The notes under the pieces were generated by a model. That model did no database searches, was not told where the DNA came from, and worked only from the letters and a program-made list of their open reading frames with translations. Both the position numbers and the translations under genes were made by a program. Below are positions 24,211 through 37,515 of a stretch of 64,000 nucleotides of DNA, one piece after another. The stretch's first letter is position 1, and each line of letters opens with the position of its first letter. The DNA is from Metallyticus violacea (lineage: Eukaryota; Arthropoda; Insecta; Mantodea; Metallyticidae): assembly GCA_030762175.1 (NCBI GenBank), contig CM060843.1:113737369-113801368 (forward strand). Direction: 5' to 3'.

Positions 24211-24275
24211 ATACATTTAAATTAGATTTATATATTTAATTCTAGGTTTTCATGCATTTAATTAAGTTATTTGTT
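24211..24275 (+). repeat. Continuation of the 20-base AT minisatellite beyond the transposon
   Basis: Units such as ATTTAATTCTAGGTTTTCAT and GCATTTAATTAAGTTATTTG resemble those at 23421-23667. This suggests that the transposon lies inside the array. Confidence 0.5.
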
Positions 24276-24690
24276 TTCTTTGTTTTTCATTTATTTATAC
24301 TGGCAGAGCTAAGGGCATTAGGGCTTCTCTTCCGCTCAAATAATAACAATGATTACATGAAGTTATAGCCACAATATTACAATCACAACATTGATAGTAA
24401 GGTTGACAATACTCGTGCACATATAGACCCATGGAAAACATTATATATAAGTAAATGTATGCTGAAAGATAAATATGGACAATGAAAAATATTAACTTAA
24501 GAAGGAGGAAGAAAAAATAAGAAAAAGAAAGAACAAATCCTCAGTATTGAAGGAGATAGGAACATTTGTGATTGGAATAAAAATAATAGAATGAATAATT
24601 CTACAGCAGAGTAAAACAAATACATGCATTGTAATAAAAGGAATCTTGATCTAGGGTAATCGATTATTTTTGATAATATTAAACAATTTC
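24276..24690 (-). repeat. Possible LINE 3' end (T-rich start, minus orientation)
   Basis: The block TTCATTTATTTATACTGGCA followed by GAGCTAAGGGCATTAGGGCT resembles the 3' end of a retrotransposon inserted on the minus strand (poly-T-like start then a GC-richer block). No coding sequence or second copy was found in the window. Held as a weak call. Confidence 0.35.
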
Positions 24691-26393
24691 TTGTGAAATG
24701 CTCCTAAATTTAGGGAATGTAAATAATGATTGTGTTTTAATTATTCTTCACTGCCACTGGGTGTTAGCCCAATCCCAGTTAATAAATAAATACATACATA
24801 ATTGAACCTTGACGGTCGCATTGTTTTCTTGGTTATATTTTGCATTAATATTGATAATGATGTAGAGGGGTTAAAAGGTGTTTATGATTCGGCAGTGTAC
24901 ACACATTAGACGTCACAGATGATTACAATACAAGTCTGTATGGGAAATAAACTAAATGACAGTGTTTTTCTTTTCCTTCAAGAACAAGTCCATGTGGCTA
25001 GTATTGAGATAGTGTCATAATTTTAATGATAAGCCGCTACAATTGATTCACAAGATCATCTAGAGAGAAAAATACTCTAAAAGGGTGCGCATGTGACTAA
25101 ATAGAATACATATCGGGAAAATTACGACCTAAACGGCCGGCAAGAAATGAAATAAAAAATCATTTTATTTGAAGCTGCTTTAATCAAACCCGAAATGAAG
25201 TACCATGAAAAAACGCTGTTGGGGTGATAAGCCAAAGTTCATTAAGGGCTATTTTGCAAGAACAAGCAATTCATTCACATTAGTCTCCCTGATGAAAATT
25301 CTATTTTGATCAGCGATGAAGCCATCTTAAAAATAATTAATGTGATTAAAGTTCATAAACTTAATTAATTTTCAACTGCAAATCATCAGGCAGTGTTATA
25401 TATATATATTGATCACACTTTTCTAAAAGTACCTCCGGTTTAATTGATTGAGTTGTTTGAGTGTCCTGTTCTGGTCTCTTTCAAGTCCCCACTCGCAGAT
25501 AGCATTAACTGTCATGGCATTTTCCAGCTTTACTCATTTGTAAAGAGAGTTATTTTTGACCTGCTTCCACAACAAACACAGTCTGCGCAGGGCGGAAGTC
25601 GCGCGCATGTACTCAATATTAGTTTTATTTCACTATGCGCACTAACCTGAAGAGGTCCAAATAAGTATCTGTCTCCAGTCGTACATTTAAGTTCTGCAGT
25701 TTGAGTATTATTTCTCTATTTTAGTAGCAACATTTCAATATAATGCACTACAGTAAACCTTATTTCACCAAGACAGTGTAATTAATAGTATTGCTTATCA
25801 GTAGTCTGTAATAACACAAGGACTCCGGTATAAAAATACAACGACAGTAATAGTGCTTGTTCTCCAACAGTAAACTGCGACTGACTGTCCACCTCATCCA
25901 TCAGATTGGGAACTGTTTTATTATGGCAACTGTACTTAGGCCGAAAATAAATATTGGCATATCTTAAGTCTTGTTAGAAAACTTTACTTTCGCACTACAG
26001 CGATGTCGTTAATTAGAGTGGACATTCCAAATCTGTGATTTAAGTTGAAGTTGATTGCAATATTCAAAAGCGTGTTTTTCTTAGTTTTCTTTTTGTCCTT
26101 TTTCTTTAGAACTATCGAAAAGTGCACCTCAAAAACTCCAAATGGAGAGGTCAACAAATTCTTTTAAGGATGCATGATTAGACCACTCGCCACCACGAAA
26201 GCGACCGAGTTTCGCTTTTGGGCAGGGTTTCTCCTTGGCATTTCATTCTGCCGATTCTCCATCTTCCCTTTTATCTTCATTTTCATAATCACTTTGTCAT
26301 TTCATTTTAGAAATGCGGGGAGTCTTGTTGCCCACCTGCGGCGCATTACTGCTTCTTGTGAAGGAAATTTTCCAACTTTTGTAAATTAAATTA
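24691..26393. other. Unannotated AT-rich sequence
   Basis: A CCACTGGGTGTTAGCCCAAT segment followed by AATAAATAAATACATACATA (24754-24803) could be another SINE tail, but nothing confirms it. A (TA)n run is at about 25397-25409. No gene recognised. Confidence 0.5.
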
Positions 26394-26509
26394 TACTCCC
26401 GGTATTAGCCAATATTGAGGAATGAGAAGAAAAAATCACCTCAATGAAGGAGGAGGGTCTTGGCGGGAATCGATCCTGAGTCTCCCGTTCATAGTTTGTG
26501 CGTTATTAG
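26394..26509 (-). mobile_element. SINE1, diverged 5' fragment
   Basis: The minus strand retains the SINE1 head and first body block: a decayed tRNA-like start, box B-like GGATCGATTCCCGCCAAGAC, CCTCCTTCATTGAGGTGATT, and GGCTAATACCGGGAG. The 3' half of the family is absent. Considerably diverged. Confidence 0.68.
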
Positions 26510-27725
26510 AAAACGTGTGCAAATAACACCTGATACAATGCAATGACTGCTCTTTATCAAATAAAACATTCTATAAATTAGTTTTTCTCAAAAGAAATGA
26601 CATATAAGTAAATTCCTGTAAAGCACCGAAGCCTCCTACAGCTGATCTACAAACAAAAAAGTTTATTTGATATTTCCTGTTAGCTGGAACTTCTGCTCAT
26701 GTTAAAGCCCCTCACCATAGGAGCTAATTGAGAATACATAATTAATTCCAGTCGAAGTAAATTCTCGCGTTAATGATAGATATTTCGAAGAAAGCATTAA
26801 AGGGAAAGTGGAAGTAACATTTTCTTTTGAGCAGAAATCAACACAAGACGTCAAACTTTGTATATCTCCAAGCATACTGGAATCTTCCACAAGGATGCAC
26901 ACACACGAATATTCCAAATCTAGTTGGTTTCATGTTCCTTAGGCCCTTCAAATCCTCCTTTAATAATGTTACGATGTTGTAAACTGCGAAATTACCTGAG
27001 CGTGCACGCAGCTAAGGAGACTAACTCTGAAGCAATTCAAATGCGTATTCATGGTATGCAGTAGAAGAGGATTAGGAATTGGCACTTCAGGTTTCTAAGG
27101 ATAAGGTAAAATCCTTGGATTGAAGTTTGAAGGTATTCTGGAGAAAAGGAAGAGACTTACGCATGGAGAATTACGTAGTCAGTAAGCCATACATTCAGCT
27201 TCTGTGAACCTTATCGACTTCTCCCAGTTTCTCGTTCCTTTCCGCGTCACCATTAGGAACGCATAAGATTTTAAAGACGCTTTAGCTGATTTACTACTCA
27301 TCTAAAATCTGAAATACAGTCCCAAGAGGCCAAAACTTATTACCAAAGACTCATTTAAGCTTTAAACTTGTAAAGTGTAGTAGTTTTTTTACTACAGGTA
27401 AATAAGAACTAATTTACGAGCGCTCGGATTGTCTTTTGTCAGCATTATATTTCGTATTCACAGTATTTCGGTTTCTATGGAAACTTGGACGGTAAAAAAA
27501 ACTGTATCTTCTGCAGAATGGATTAAATCATATACTATTGGTCATGTAAACTGAGGAATAATGATTTGTGTACTCTTAGGCTTGCACTTCCAAGCTTATT
27601 ATGCAATATCTGATGTTCGTTATTCATATTCGAATTTTCTTTCCTTTAGAAATGAAATACGTGCTGGAGCTAGGCGACTTAGGATTATCTGCTGTGCTGG
27701 TTTCGGTATCTGGGTGTCATTCTGC
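26510..27725. other. Unannotated sequence
   Basis: No recognised repeat or gene. Short frames only. Confidence 0.55.
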
Positions 27726-27873
27726 AAGTTCAGGGTACCTCCCCGGCAATTACCATTTATGAGGACTAAGGAAAATCTGGAAAAAACCTCAGTTAAGGAG
27801 GTCGGTCCTGGCAGGATTCCAACCCTAGACCTCATGAGTCCGCGCCTTAACGACCTCCGCCATCCGTGGCGGT
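27726..27873 (-). mobile_element. SINE1, 5' half only
   Basis: The minus strand reads CCGCCACGGATGGCGGAGGT, CGTTAAGGCGCGGACTCATG, a shortened box B region (GGGTTGGAATCC), CAGGACCGACCTCCTTAACT, CTCATAAATGGTAATTGCCG and GGGAGGTACCCTGAACTT, where similarity stops. The 3' end of the family is missing, which is unusual for a retrotransposed copy and points to later deletion. Box A carries a GGCCGAGG to GGCGGAGG change. Confidence 0.83.
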
Positions 27874-29647
27874 GTATGTGACATAGTAGAAGACCCATAG
27901 AACACTATATGTGATCACCTTTCACGTACTCAAGAAATATACCTCCTTTGAGATTCGAAAATTGCAGCTCTATGTAAATGCTGAAAGTTATTGATTAGAT
28001 ATCCAGTGCTGTTGTAAAACTATTGTATTAATATTCATATTAAGGCCGGTTATATTGATGAACTAATAACAAATTGCTATTTTCGACTTGGATATGACCG
28101 AATTTTGAATATATTTGCTGTCTTTTTTTTTTTCCCCCCCTTACCATTTTGTCTGCGAGGTTTAAATGTCCGCATGGAATAGGAAAAGGTCTTAGGAATA
28201 ATAAGGATACATTTTAGGGATTAAATGAAATCCATATCTGTAGAGCAAATTTCCGTATTGACTTTTAATATACATAAAAAATACCTCCCTCCTTCACTTA
28301 TTCATGTTATTAGTTCAATTTTGTATTGAATCTTCGGGGATTAAGCTCTAAAAAACGGTAACACTATTTCATAAATTCTGTACAAAGTTCGGTAATATTT
28401 CCATTTTTTGAATAGCGTGCCTCCGAAGAACTTTGGAAAAGGTCTGCATGCACTGCTTTTAAAGAGTTCCTCTGAAGGTTCTTGGTTGTTGCATACATGT
28501 CGGAAATGTATATCTGCCATTTTCCAAGTATTTGGTTTACGGAACCTTTGTTAACTTTCTGTGTACTGAGAAAGAATGGCACTTAGACCATGAAAGCAGG
28601 GCTGCAAATAATGTACAACATGCAGAATGAAATTCCTCTTACTTCCTTCCATGTATTTACCTCTATCGCTCTCTTACCTTCTCGATCTTCCAGCACCTTT
28701 CTTCTCGCACGTATGTGAAGGTACAAAGCAAGATAAGAGGGGAGAAATAAATGCGAAAAGGAGAGCATACATTCTGGAATAGCGTGCCTTTTCCAAAGTT
28801 CATGCAATGCTATTCTTTGTCGAGGATACGGGGCTAAAGTATTGCAATTCTATTCGAACACGAACATCAAGATCCGGTCCTTAGATTCTCAACATAGTAC
28901 AACAGTTTACAAAGAATGTGCACTTTCACGGTACTGCAGCGTTTTAGGTGCACATGAAGCACACAAAGGAATGACGTTTGTTGTGGGAGATTCAGAAGCG
29001 GTTTATGTGTGACAGCCTTATCTACTTTTGTGCAGTAATTTGCGCTTCAAGCATATTATTCTATGAAAGTACTGACTAATCGTTTAAAAATGTCAATTCT
29101 GAATATGAAGTGTTTCCGGAGCAATCGATGAAATGTCTGGTATTACTTTTTAGCTACTTTTTAGTTGTAGACAAATGATAAAATTAATTGTTCAGTTTAT
29201 TTATGAACAGATTCTCCAAGCGTTAATTGTCTTGAGTTCTCGGTTCAATTCACGGTGTACCTCAGCGCGCGGGTCTGACAGCCTCAAGGTCCAATTATAT
29301 ATTTACCAGTAGATCCAATTCTCCTTTGCAGACGTATGCTGACTTCAATAATGACAGCTACCGAATTTGAATCCTATCCATGCTGAATTATTTTATTTGT
29401 TATTTTTGATAGTAAAAATAATGTTTAGTATACAGATAGAAATGTTGCTTCCAATGGGAAAGACTTATTTCAATTTTGAGACATAATGCTCGCAATAAAA
29501 AAATCGAAAATTAATAATTATAGTTACATTAAATAACGATAATTTAAAGTTTATCTTTGCTTTTTAATTTAGAATGTTAATTAATATGACATGAAATCGA
29601 ATATTAATTTAAGTGTTTGTGCTTGCGTTTGAGCATAAATACTTTAA
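27874..29647. other. Unannotated sequence
   Basis: A T-run followed by a C-run lies at about 28124-28140. Two minus frames at 28364-28807 show no domain. Nothing else recognised. Confidence 0.55.
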
Positions 29648-29688
29648 GCCGCCTGTGGTACCTCAGTAGTAAAAATGGGCGTTAAAAA
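29648..29688 (+). mobile_element. SINE1 3' tail fragment
   Basis: GCCGCCTGTGGTACCTCAGT then AGTAAAAATGGGCGTTAAAA matches the last 40 bases of SINE1. It is followed by an ATATT spacer and a short C-run at about 29693-29700. Either a strongly 5'-truncated insertion or a remnant. No clear target duplication. Confidence 0.72.
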
Positions 29689-31118
29689 TATTCCCCCCCC
29701 AAAAGCTTTAAAATTCATTTGTGTGCGTTGTCCATTAAAACATGCATTTAATGCAATATATTAAACATTCATTTTACTTGTAAATTCTAGCAAATAAAAT
29801 TCAAGCATAACAAGAATGGAGAAATTATTGTAGAGCAGTATCAATGATTTTGTGGCCAAATATCTTTATCTTCAACAGATACCTCCAAGAACATTACTAA
29901 AAGAATCAAAAAATTAGAAATTTCTCTTCCATACGTGAAAATTAATTTGTGACACTTGCCCATATATAGAATTTAGAGACCTTTGCTCCGGTAAATTACT
30001 ATTATGTGTTTTAGGAAAACCCCTTTTGAGCAGAACTGATGGCCCTTGGTCAAGCAGGAGAGGGTAGAGAGGGGGATTTCATCACTCGAAGTTGCCAGAT
30101 TTCTATTTTGTTTGTATACCTGTAAATTTATTTTAATGTTTAGTAATTATTTAAAAGAACTACTTCTTATTTTATAAAATCCTTTGGATTGGGGTAGTTA
30201 TGCCAATACCGTTTTTCAGTAATTTCATGTTTGTTTTATTTTTCAGAGACTAAATTACTGAATGGAAAAATTAGCTTTATGATGCTCTAGTATTCCACAA
30301 TTGTTGTTTATACGTCAGTCATAGCTGGATTGTTGAGAGTTTTGTGATGGTGCTAGGCTTCATGGTTATTTGTTTTATAGTTGCTGCTGAATTTGATAGT
30401 GATATCCATACTAATTTTCTTATTGATACGAGCATCTTTTATTCCTAGCTCTTTTCTTCGTTGGTCAGTTGACTGCGAGTTTTCGTGCTTGTTGTTCATA
30501 CCGCTTGGCGTGCGATTTACACTTTGAAAGCTTAAAGGATTGTCATGACGATATAAAAAGTATTCTAGGCGAGAACATTGCATGAAGCGATGATTGTGCA
30601 GATATTATGAAACGACGAAGTTTTAGAGAAATGAATGGGGCGAAAATTGTCATCCTTTTATTCTCGGAATAATGAGGTAATTTATGGAATTTCATGCCCT
30701 TAAGATAAATATGGGGTATATTACATATAGATTAGCTCTCACTATAGTGAGTTTTAGTAGCTTTTCCGGAATTGTGTTTTAATTCCATCACAAAATAATT
30801 AGAATAGTAATAAAATAAAAATAAAATTTGTTTCGAAGAATATTTTTGCCAATTTTTCTGTCTAGCTTTTCTAAATACCTAGTTTTAATAAAACGTCGTA
30901 AATGAGAAAACATTAAGATGTTGGGGTTAAACTTATCTGTTTACGAAACAGATTTCTGCAGGGAGTTTCTCTGAAATTGTTCCTATTGCATTTTTTTCTT
31001 TAAATATGATTTTTCTATTTACAGATCTATTCCAGAAAATAGTTCTATATATCAATAAAGCATGAAAGTTCGCCAAATGGTTTTTAAAGTTTCGACTGAG
31101 TTGAAATTGCGCTTAGAT
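29689..31118. other. Unannotated AT-rich sequence
   Basis: No gene or repeat recognised. A 76-codon minus frame at 30353-30583 has no motif. Confidence 0.55.
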
Positions 31119-31129
31119 CTAATGAGATA

Positions 31130-31408
31130 GTAGTGTTTAACGCCCGTTTTCACTACTGAGGCACCACAGGCGGTGGACACTGATGATACATGAGATGAAA
31201 TGATAAATTGGGAAAGGATATTTTTTTTTTTAAGGAAGGAAGCGTTCCAGGCCTAAGTTTAGGTACCTCCCCGGCATTTGCCAGTTATGAAGACTGAGGA
31301 AAACCTGGAAAAAACCCCAGTCAGGGAGGACGGTCCTGGCGGGATTCGAACCGCAGACCTCCCGCTCACGAGTCCGTGCCTTAACGACCTCGGCCACCCG
31401 TGGCGGTA
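31130..31408 (-). mobile_element. SINE1 full-length copy with perfect 11-base TSD
   Basis: The minus strand carries CCGCCACGGGTGGCCGAGGT, CGTTAAGGCACGGACTCGTG, box B CGGTTCGAATCCCGCCAGGA, CCGTCCTCCCTGACTGGGGT, the GGCAAATGCCGGGGAGGTAC block and the TACTGAGG-containing 3' end. Direct repeats CTAATGAGATA at 31119-31129 and 31409-31419 are identical, so this is one of the younger copies in the window and a good reference for the family's ends. Confidence 0.95.
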
Positions 31409-31419
31409 CTAATGAGATA

Positions 31420-32212
31420 ACGTATTCAACTTTGTTTATAGGCAATTTACTAAATAATCAATATTGGGTTTCCTTTTTAAGTTGTAGTCTACTTTAAGTT
31501 CAAGAATATTTAGTAACTGATGCTTTTTAAATAAGCCTATAGCCATTCTAATCAAAGGCTGGGATTCTTTGACAATTAAGCAATGAAATTCCTTGCACCG
31601 TAAGGAACTAAATACACTTTGTGAAGCATTCTGTTTAATTTGAAGACTAACTTGTCCGATATTTTGCTAATTGCTAATACAGAACTATAATCGGCAAATA
31701 GAAGTACTTTATCTAGGTTATTAATTAATAAATATAATTATTAATATAAATAATACATATAGAGGGCTAAAGATATAACGTTGAGAAATTTCATAAGTTT
31801 TTTTTTCCTCTCTCTCTAATCTGAAAGGAAGCGTTAACGTTACACCTAATTTTTATTGAAACACTTTTTTTTATCAGTATATAACGTAAAAAAGTTTAGA
31901 TTATTTTTTATCCCAAAGGGCGTTAGTTTTGCAAGCAAGTATTGCGGTTTTACACAGCAGAATGCCTTAGCCCAATGAAAGAAAATTCTTCTAAGTGCAT
32001 TTTATTACTGATAACTGATAATATTTCATTCGTAATAGAATTTGAAGCAGTTTATGTTTATATTCCTTTTTAAGACCAAAATAATGCTCACTTAAGATTG
32101 TTCCCTTTAAAATAAGGGTACATAATTTTCTCAAATATTAATATTGTTAGGAGATATAGGCTTATATTTAGAGAAGTGTCTGTTGTAGAGAGATTTAACA
32201 CTTCAGTAGTTG
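31420..32212. other. Unannotated AT-rich sequence
   Basis: No recognised features. Confidence 0.55.
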
Positions 32213-32338
32213 AACCTCAAGCCTGAAAGAAGAGGCCTCTGAGCAAAATTTGTCGGCCGTTTCACGCCCGGAATTGAATGGTACACTGAAGACCTGAGCT
32301 GTTAAAGAGCGCCCTTAAATAAAACGAATAAAAAAAAG
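32213..32338 (+). mobile_element. SINE2, 5'-truncated copy
   Basis: Starts at AACCTCAAGCCTGAAAGAAG and continues AGGCCTCTGAGCAAAATTTG, TCGGCCGTTTCACGCCCGGA, GACCTGAGCTGTTAAAGAGC and an A-rich tail. It matches the 3' half of the copies at 4302-4569 and 37524-37817. The tRNA-like head is absent. No target duplication recognised. Confidence 0.85.
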
Positions 32339-33925
32339 GTCAATATTTAGGTGTCAAGAAACATCATTCTGTAATTTTTCATTATATAAGTAACTTTAAG
32401 TCACACTTTAAGTTGAAATGTATTTAATATTCGGTCTTTGTAACTCTGGAACACATTATTCCATTAAGATATTGAGATAAGATTTCGATTGCTTGCACAG
32501 ATTCGATCACTGCTGCACTTTTTAGCTATCGTCTTGTACTCTTCTTGCCCAGAATTGATCCACGGTGTCTGTTCCCATAGCAATATGTTCATTTTCGGAT
32601 AAACTTCTTTGTTCAATCTTGCTGCAAAGTCCCATTCACATTCTTCATGCTCCTTCCCCTTTGTGGACATCCGTGAGCCCATACACTTGCAAGAAGTCCT
32701 TCTTTCACACTATAAAAGCGGATAACAAGACCACCCTGTAGAATTTTTTTAGTGAAAGTGGTTAATCGTTGTGCTCCAACTTTAATGCAGGTTATTTCTA
32801 AGTACGTAGCAAGTGTACTTGGATTTCGGAAAGGTTATGGACATAAAGGAAAGTTGTAGGTTTTGAGCACTTTACAGTGAAACATATAACGTTTGTCAGC
32901 TGTGCACACACGGCACATGGAACGTACGTGGGATGGCACAACGTAAAAGAACAAAGTGCAGGGAGTACAGCAAGGCAAACTTTTAATAGTTATTTAATTG
33001 AATTTTTGTGGCAGCACCCGTTTATTTGCTCATTGAAGTACGTACGTTACTTTCACATTTCCTCTATTTTAGCACTGTCGGCCATAGTAGTGACGTATGG
33101 ATGGCGTCACCAGTGGCGGATTAGGGTAAGTGCTTGCATATTCCGTTAGGAGTATTAGTAGAAATATGCAATTTAACATTTTCTGCATGTGTGAAAATCA
33201 GAGAATGTGTATTTTAATCATTCCTGACACTGCACTGTTTATTGATGAGCCCTTTCCGAAGTCCGCTCGTCAGTGTATTGCAGGTAATTATTTAGAACTC
33301 TCAGTTGGGAATTGGGCTATGTTGATATTATTGCCGTGTCGTGCTAATTTATTGGCGTCAGGAAAAGTTTTGATATGGTCTCAAGATGTATGTAACGGGT
33401 ATACGAATTTTTTTTTCAAATATTTATTTTTCTATGTTAACTGTTTTATAATTTAGAGAGCTCATAAACTTTTATGCTTAATCTTTAAGTAGAAGTAATC
33501 GAATTATATCCTAAATTGTGTGTTATAATTTCTATAAACTACATGGGATATTATCTAGTTTACGTTGTTCAAGATAATGGGCGTGTGTGACGTTATAGAT
33601 GCTTGATGTCTATAGTTATAGATATATAAGTCTAATAACTCAATGTTTTTTAATGTTAGGGTTGAAATTTTAAAATTTTACAAACACTGGGTTTAGTAGG
33701 AGGCTTTCTGCTCGCTCTTCGTCAAATTAACGGACAGTTTCTTGCAGACAACTTTGCACAACTCAGTGATGCACACCTTTCTCTCGCTTTGCATTCAACA
33801 TACGCTAGGCATCCTTTCGGGGTGTTGGCATTGGAAAGGAAAATGAGTTGAGGTGTGAATCTCAAGACGGTGAAACAGCTCCGGAAATCAGCACACGGCG
33901 CCTGTTGTTTGACATTATTGTTGCT
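32339..33925. other. Unannotated sequence
   Basis: The plus frames at 32877-33149 and 33130-33456 (90 and 108 codons) are among the longest non-repeat frames in the window. They have no recognisable domain, and I treat them as chance. Confidence 0.5.
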
Positions 33926-34049
33926 TATGTATGTATGTATGTATGTATGTATGTATGTATGTATGTATGTATGTATGTATGTATGTATGTATGTATGTAT
34001 GTGTGTGTATGTATGTATGTATGTGTGTATGTATGTATGTATGTATGTG

Positions 34050-34090
<41 letters not shown>
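33926..34090 (+). repeat. Compound microsatellite, (TATG)n then (AT)n
   Basis: About 120 bases of TATG units with occasional TGTG interruptions pass into about 38 bases of alternating AT. Every frame through the array is open on both strands, which explains the artificial Tyr-Val-Cys-Met and Ile-His-Thr-Tyr frames here. Confidence 0.97.
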
Positions 34091-34094
<4 letters not shown>

Positions 34095-35035
34095 TAATAT
34101 GCAATTGAAGCAGGCAGGCATGGGTCATGAGATTTCAGAGCAATCTGTTCGAACAATTTAAAACTGGAATATTCAAGTTCGTAGTATCGCCGAACACTCT
34201 TCGTTCCATAAGCACAACTCAATAATTCCATCACTAATTAATCGAGTAGCGTGACCGCAGTAGTCCCGAAATTCTCCCAAGAGAATCGCTTCCTTAAGGT
34301 TTCTCATACATCCTTCTATATCCTATTGACTTCGGATACATTTGCACGTGATTTAGCTTTCATCCATCAATGTTTGTTCCCTGGTTGTTTAACCATTCGG
34401 CGTTCGCATCCAATGACATCATTAACTTCATCTTTTTACACCGTCGTTTATTGACAACAAAATTAGAAAGCTCGATACTACGGAGCGTCCATTGCTTTCA
34501 ACAATTGAGCACACTTTGTGTTAAATTTCGTTGAATAACTAAAGTTATCAATGTGATGAGGACAAGAGCTTTTGTACTGAGGATTTTCCTCATACTCTAA
34601 AAATTTCATGATGCGTCGCTTCTAATTTATCTTAAAAAGGTACAACATTTACAAAGGAAGTTTTAGTTTTGCTCCCTATCTACCTTATTCTTTTAGGTCA
34701 TGTTCCTGTTAATGTTCTTATTTTGTAGGATGTATCCTTTAACAAACTCTTGTCTTTTCCTTGCTTATTTCTACAAAGTTTTTCTAAACAAAATACATGC
34801 AGGTATTCCAGAGTTTTGGGTGCTGATCTTGTATTTCTCTTTTCCTTTAGTGCCATGCTAATTTACTTTTACATATACTCACCCGCTTCTCCTATAGGTA
34901 GCAACTCAAATTTTAACATACAAATAAAATAATGTCATATCATCAAATTATTTATTAATATATAATTATATTAATTATATTAATTATACATATTATACAT
35001 AGAATGGCCGACTGGCTAACAATGACCCGTATCAA
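34091..35035. other. Unannotated AT-rich sequence
   Basis: No gene recognised. A run of TTAATTATA-type sequence lies at about 34955-35000. Confidence 0.55.
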
Positions 35036-35275
35036 GCATTAGTGTTCTTTTTTGATAGATTTCACAGTTGTTAGTGTAATTGTCAAAAATACTTTCCGTA
35101 CTGTCAGCAGTGTTACTGTGGACAATGAACTTCCTGTCAGCAGAAAAACCTTGACACATCGACTTCATGGCGCTGGTCTATACTATCGAGGAGCAGCGAA
35201 GAAACAGGAACTTCCTCCTTTCCATTCCAAACTCCATGCGATTTGCACTGCAAAACTTCCTACGCCGCGGTAAGT
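35036..35275 (+). mobile_element. Tc1-type transposase N-terminal fragment
   Basis: The plus frame from 35052 contains VSRKTLTHRLHGAGLYYRGA followed by AKKQELPPFHSKLHAICTAK. The pattern '(S/R)xxTxxRRLxxAGLxxRxxxKKP' is the second helix-turn-helix of Tc1-like transposases, and the following segment leads towards the catalytic core. The sequence then departs from the family, and no DDE motifs or inverted repeats are visible. About 70 codons survive. Confidence 0.6.
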
Positions 35276-37515
35276 GTGGGATATTTTAGTTTGTTTGGGT
35301 GAAAACGTATATTCATCCAATTCAAGAAAGAAACTTAGGTGCTGGCATAATAATGATGCAATGATGCAATTACTAATGTATACAGGGAGTTGTAAGCGAA
35401 AAGGGATATTTATTCACGAGTTAAAAGTTTTTATAAGGTCAACAGATTGCTTTTTATTGTGAAGTGTTCCCTTGGTGGCTAAGGTACCCTTTTACACTTA
35501 AACATTTAATGTACTAGTCTATAGAAACCTTGAGAGTCACGGGAGAATAGTTAACAAAGTTCCCACACGTCTCGCCATGCTTTAGTGCTATTTTTAGTCT
35601 TTAGCAAAGGTCTTTTCAAAGTCGCGAACTCTTACTGGTCCAATAATCCACTTCGGTATTAAATAAAAATACTGATATCAGTTTTACACTATCCTGACTT
35701 CACTGATTTGTGACGCGCCCAAAAATGAAACTGTATATTTTATTAATTGACTCCAAAAACTCGCCAGAAATTTCCCAACAACAATTTCTCTTTGATTCCT
35801 ATTTTCTTTTATTAGCTTTCTAGTCGATCGGCCCTCTCCACGCATTCAACTTCTGAGATTTAAATTATCTCTTGGTTACTACGCAGTTCATTGGATGGTT
35901 CGTTATCATGTAATTTTCTGTATTTCGCGATTGGAGCGTGTTTTCGCGCCCTGTTCTGACACCACGCGAGGATGGCTTGTTGCGCATTTCAAGTCTTTGA
36001 CCCAAGTTGTTTTTTCCTTTGATTTTAGAAAATATGCCGTACTTTCTTTGTGAGGGTTGCGCAGATTCTTGACTCAATACGAATCACTTTTAAGGTTCCT
36101 CTAAGCTTTTTCTTTTGTGTTTCCTCTTGGCTAACGGTATGGTATTCCATTTATACAGAGTTTATAGAGGGCTGTCCCCCCATCTCCTAAGCTAAAATTG
36201 TTAAAGCTTTTACGACGCTGGTCCGTCATAAAACTTTTCTGGCTCTGTTATTGGCCCTTTCGTTGGAAAAAAAAAAAAAAAAAAAAAAGGCGACAAGGCC
36301 GTGCAATGTATATGCTTTTAAGTACATTTCAACATCACATACACTATGAACAACTTTCTACCTACTCCTATATATCGAAATATGACCTATTTAATTGTAT
36401 TAATGAGTGATTAACATTTGTTTAAGATTAATTATTCGTTTCTGAAGCTGCTACGTGCTTCAACCACACATGTCATGGCTTCTTTATAGATAGATATGAG
36501 TGCAATACTAAGGAAACTGTGTAATCATCTTGCTGTGAAGAAGCTATGCTAATCCATATAATTTGACAGAAGCTGGGAAACAAACACATATTGAATAGGT
36601 AATAATATACTTTAAACTTCAATTAAATGGTCAAATTCATTTTTGAAGACTCATGAATATTTTATTATGAGCCAGAAAAAATAGGTCTATCAACATAATG
36701 GACCATCTCAGATGGAGTTAAGGTAACCAAAATAAAAAGGCCGAAGTATTTGAATTCTTTTGTCAACCTGAGCCCATCATTTTCGTTCCACTGCAGGATC
36801 ACATACGATTAATTCCAAATGATATACCCATTTTTTATATAAGCTTTGGAAAAAGTGCATACAGGACGACCTCGAAGGTTCATCATCCTCCAACATGACC
36901 AAGCACATAATTCTACACCATGGAACAGAAAGTGGACTTTTTGGTTTCTTAAGAGTGAAATCAATAACGCTGTATAGTTCTGACAAGACACGTGTGAGTT
37001 TTTCTTGTTCCGCGAAATCCGCGGATTACCCTTTAACACCGCGGAAGCTGTGACTGAGGTCTCCAACCAGCTGGAGTCTGAAGTGTCTCTAGAAAAGTAG
37101 GTGCAGTGCTTTGATGACGTGTATTAGATTTAAGGAGTGATGTTCACCAACCGTAAAAACCGAAATCAGGAATAAAATATTGTTATAAATAATGCATGAA
37201 AATCGGTGAAAATGTATTATTTTATTACATTGCTGGATTTAATGAATAAAGTGGTAAACTTCTATGGTTTTCTTGAAAAAACAAATATCTCATTGAAGGT
37301 TAATACATGTCAATTCTACACACAATCACCTTATTTGATGTACTGATCGCTTGTAGGATCCTGCCTGCTTTCGGAAGCACGAAAGATTTTTGTTCCCGAC
37401 AAGCGGCGATTAAATGAATACAGTCAGCAGCTGTTTTCTAATTTGAAGGCGTATCGAAAAGAACAGCTTTGATATTCCAACCTCAAAGCGTCCGAGTGGT
37501 TAAAGACATTACTTG
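35276..37515. other. Unannotated sequence
   Basis: Includes an A-run at about 36268-36288. Overlapping minus frames at 36777-37066 have no recognisable domain. A short tRNA-like box A (GTCCGAGTGGTTAAAGAC) occurs at about 37487-37504. Confidence 0.5.

Noticed and set aside
32877..33456. Two overlapping plus-strand frames of 90 and 108 codons
   Set aside because: No recognisable domain. Low-complexity and T-rich content in the second suggest chance.
33722..34234. A 170-codon minus-strand frame and overlapping frames rich in Tyr-Ile-His-Thr or Tyr-Val-Cys-Met
   Set aside because: They are produced by the TATG/AT microsatellite at 33926-34090, which is open in every frame. The flanks carry no domain.
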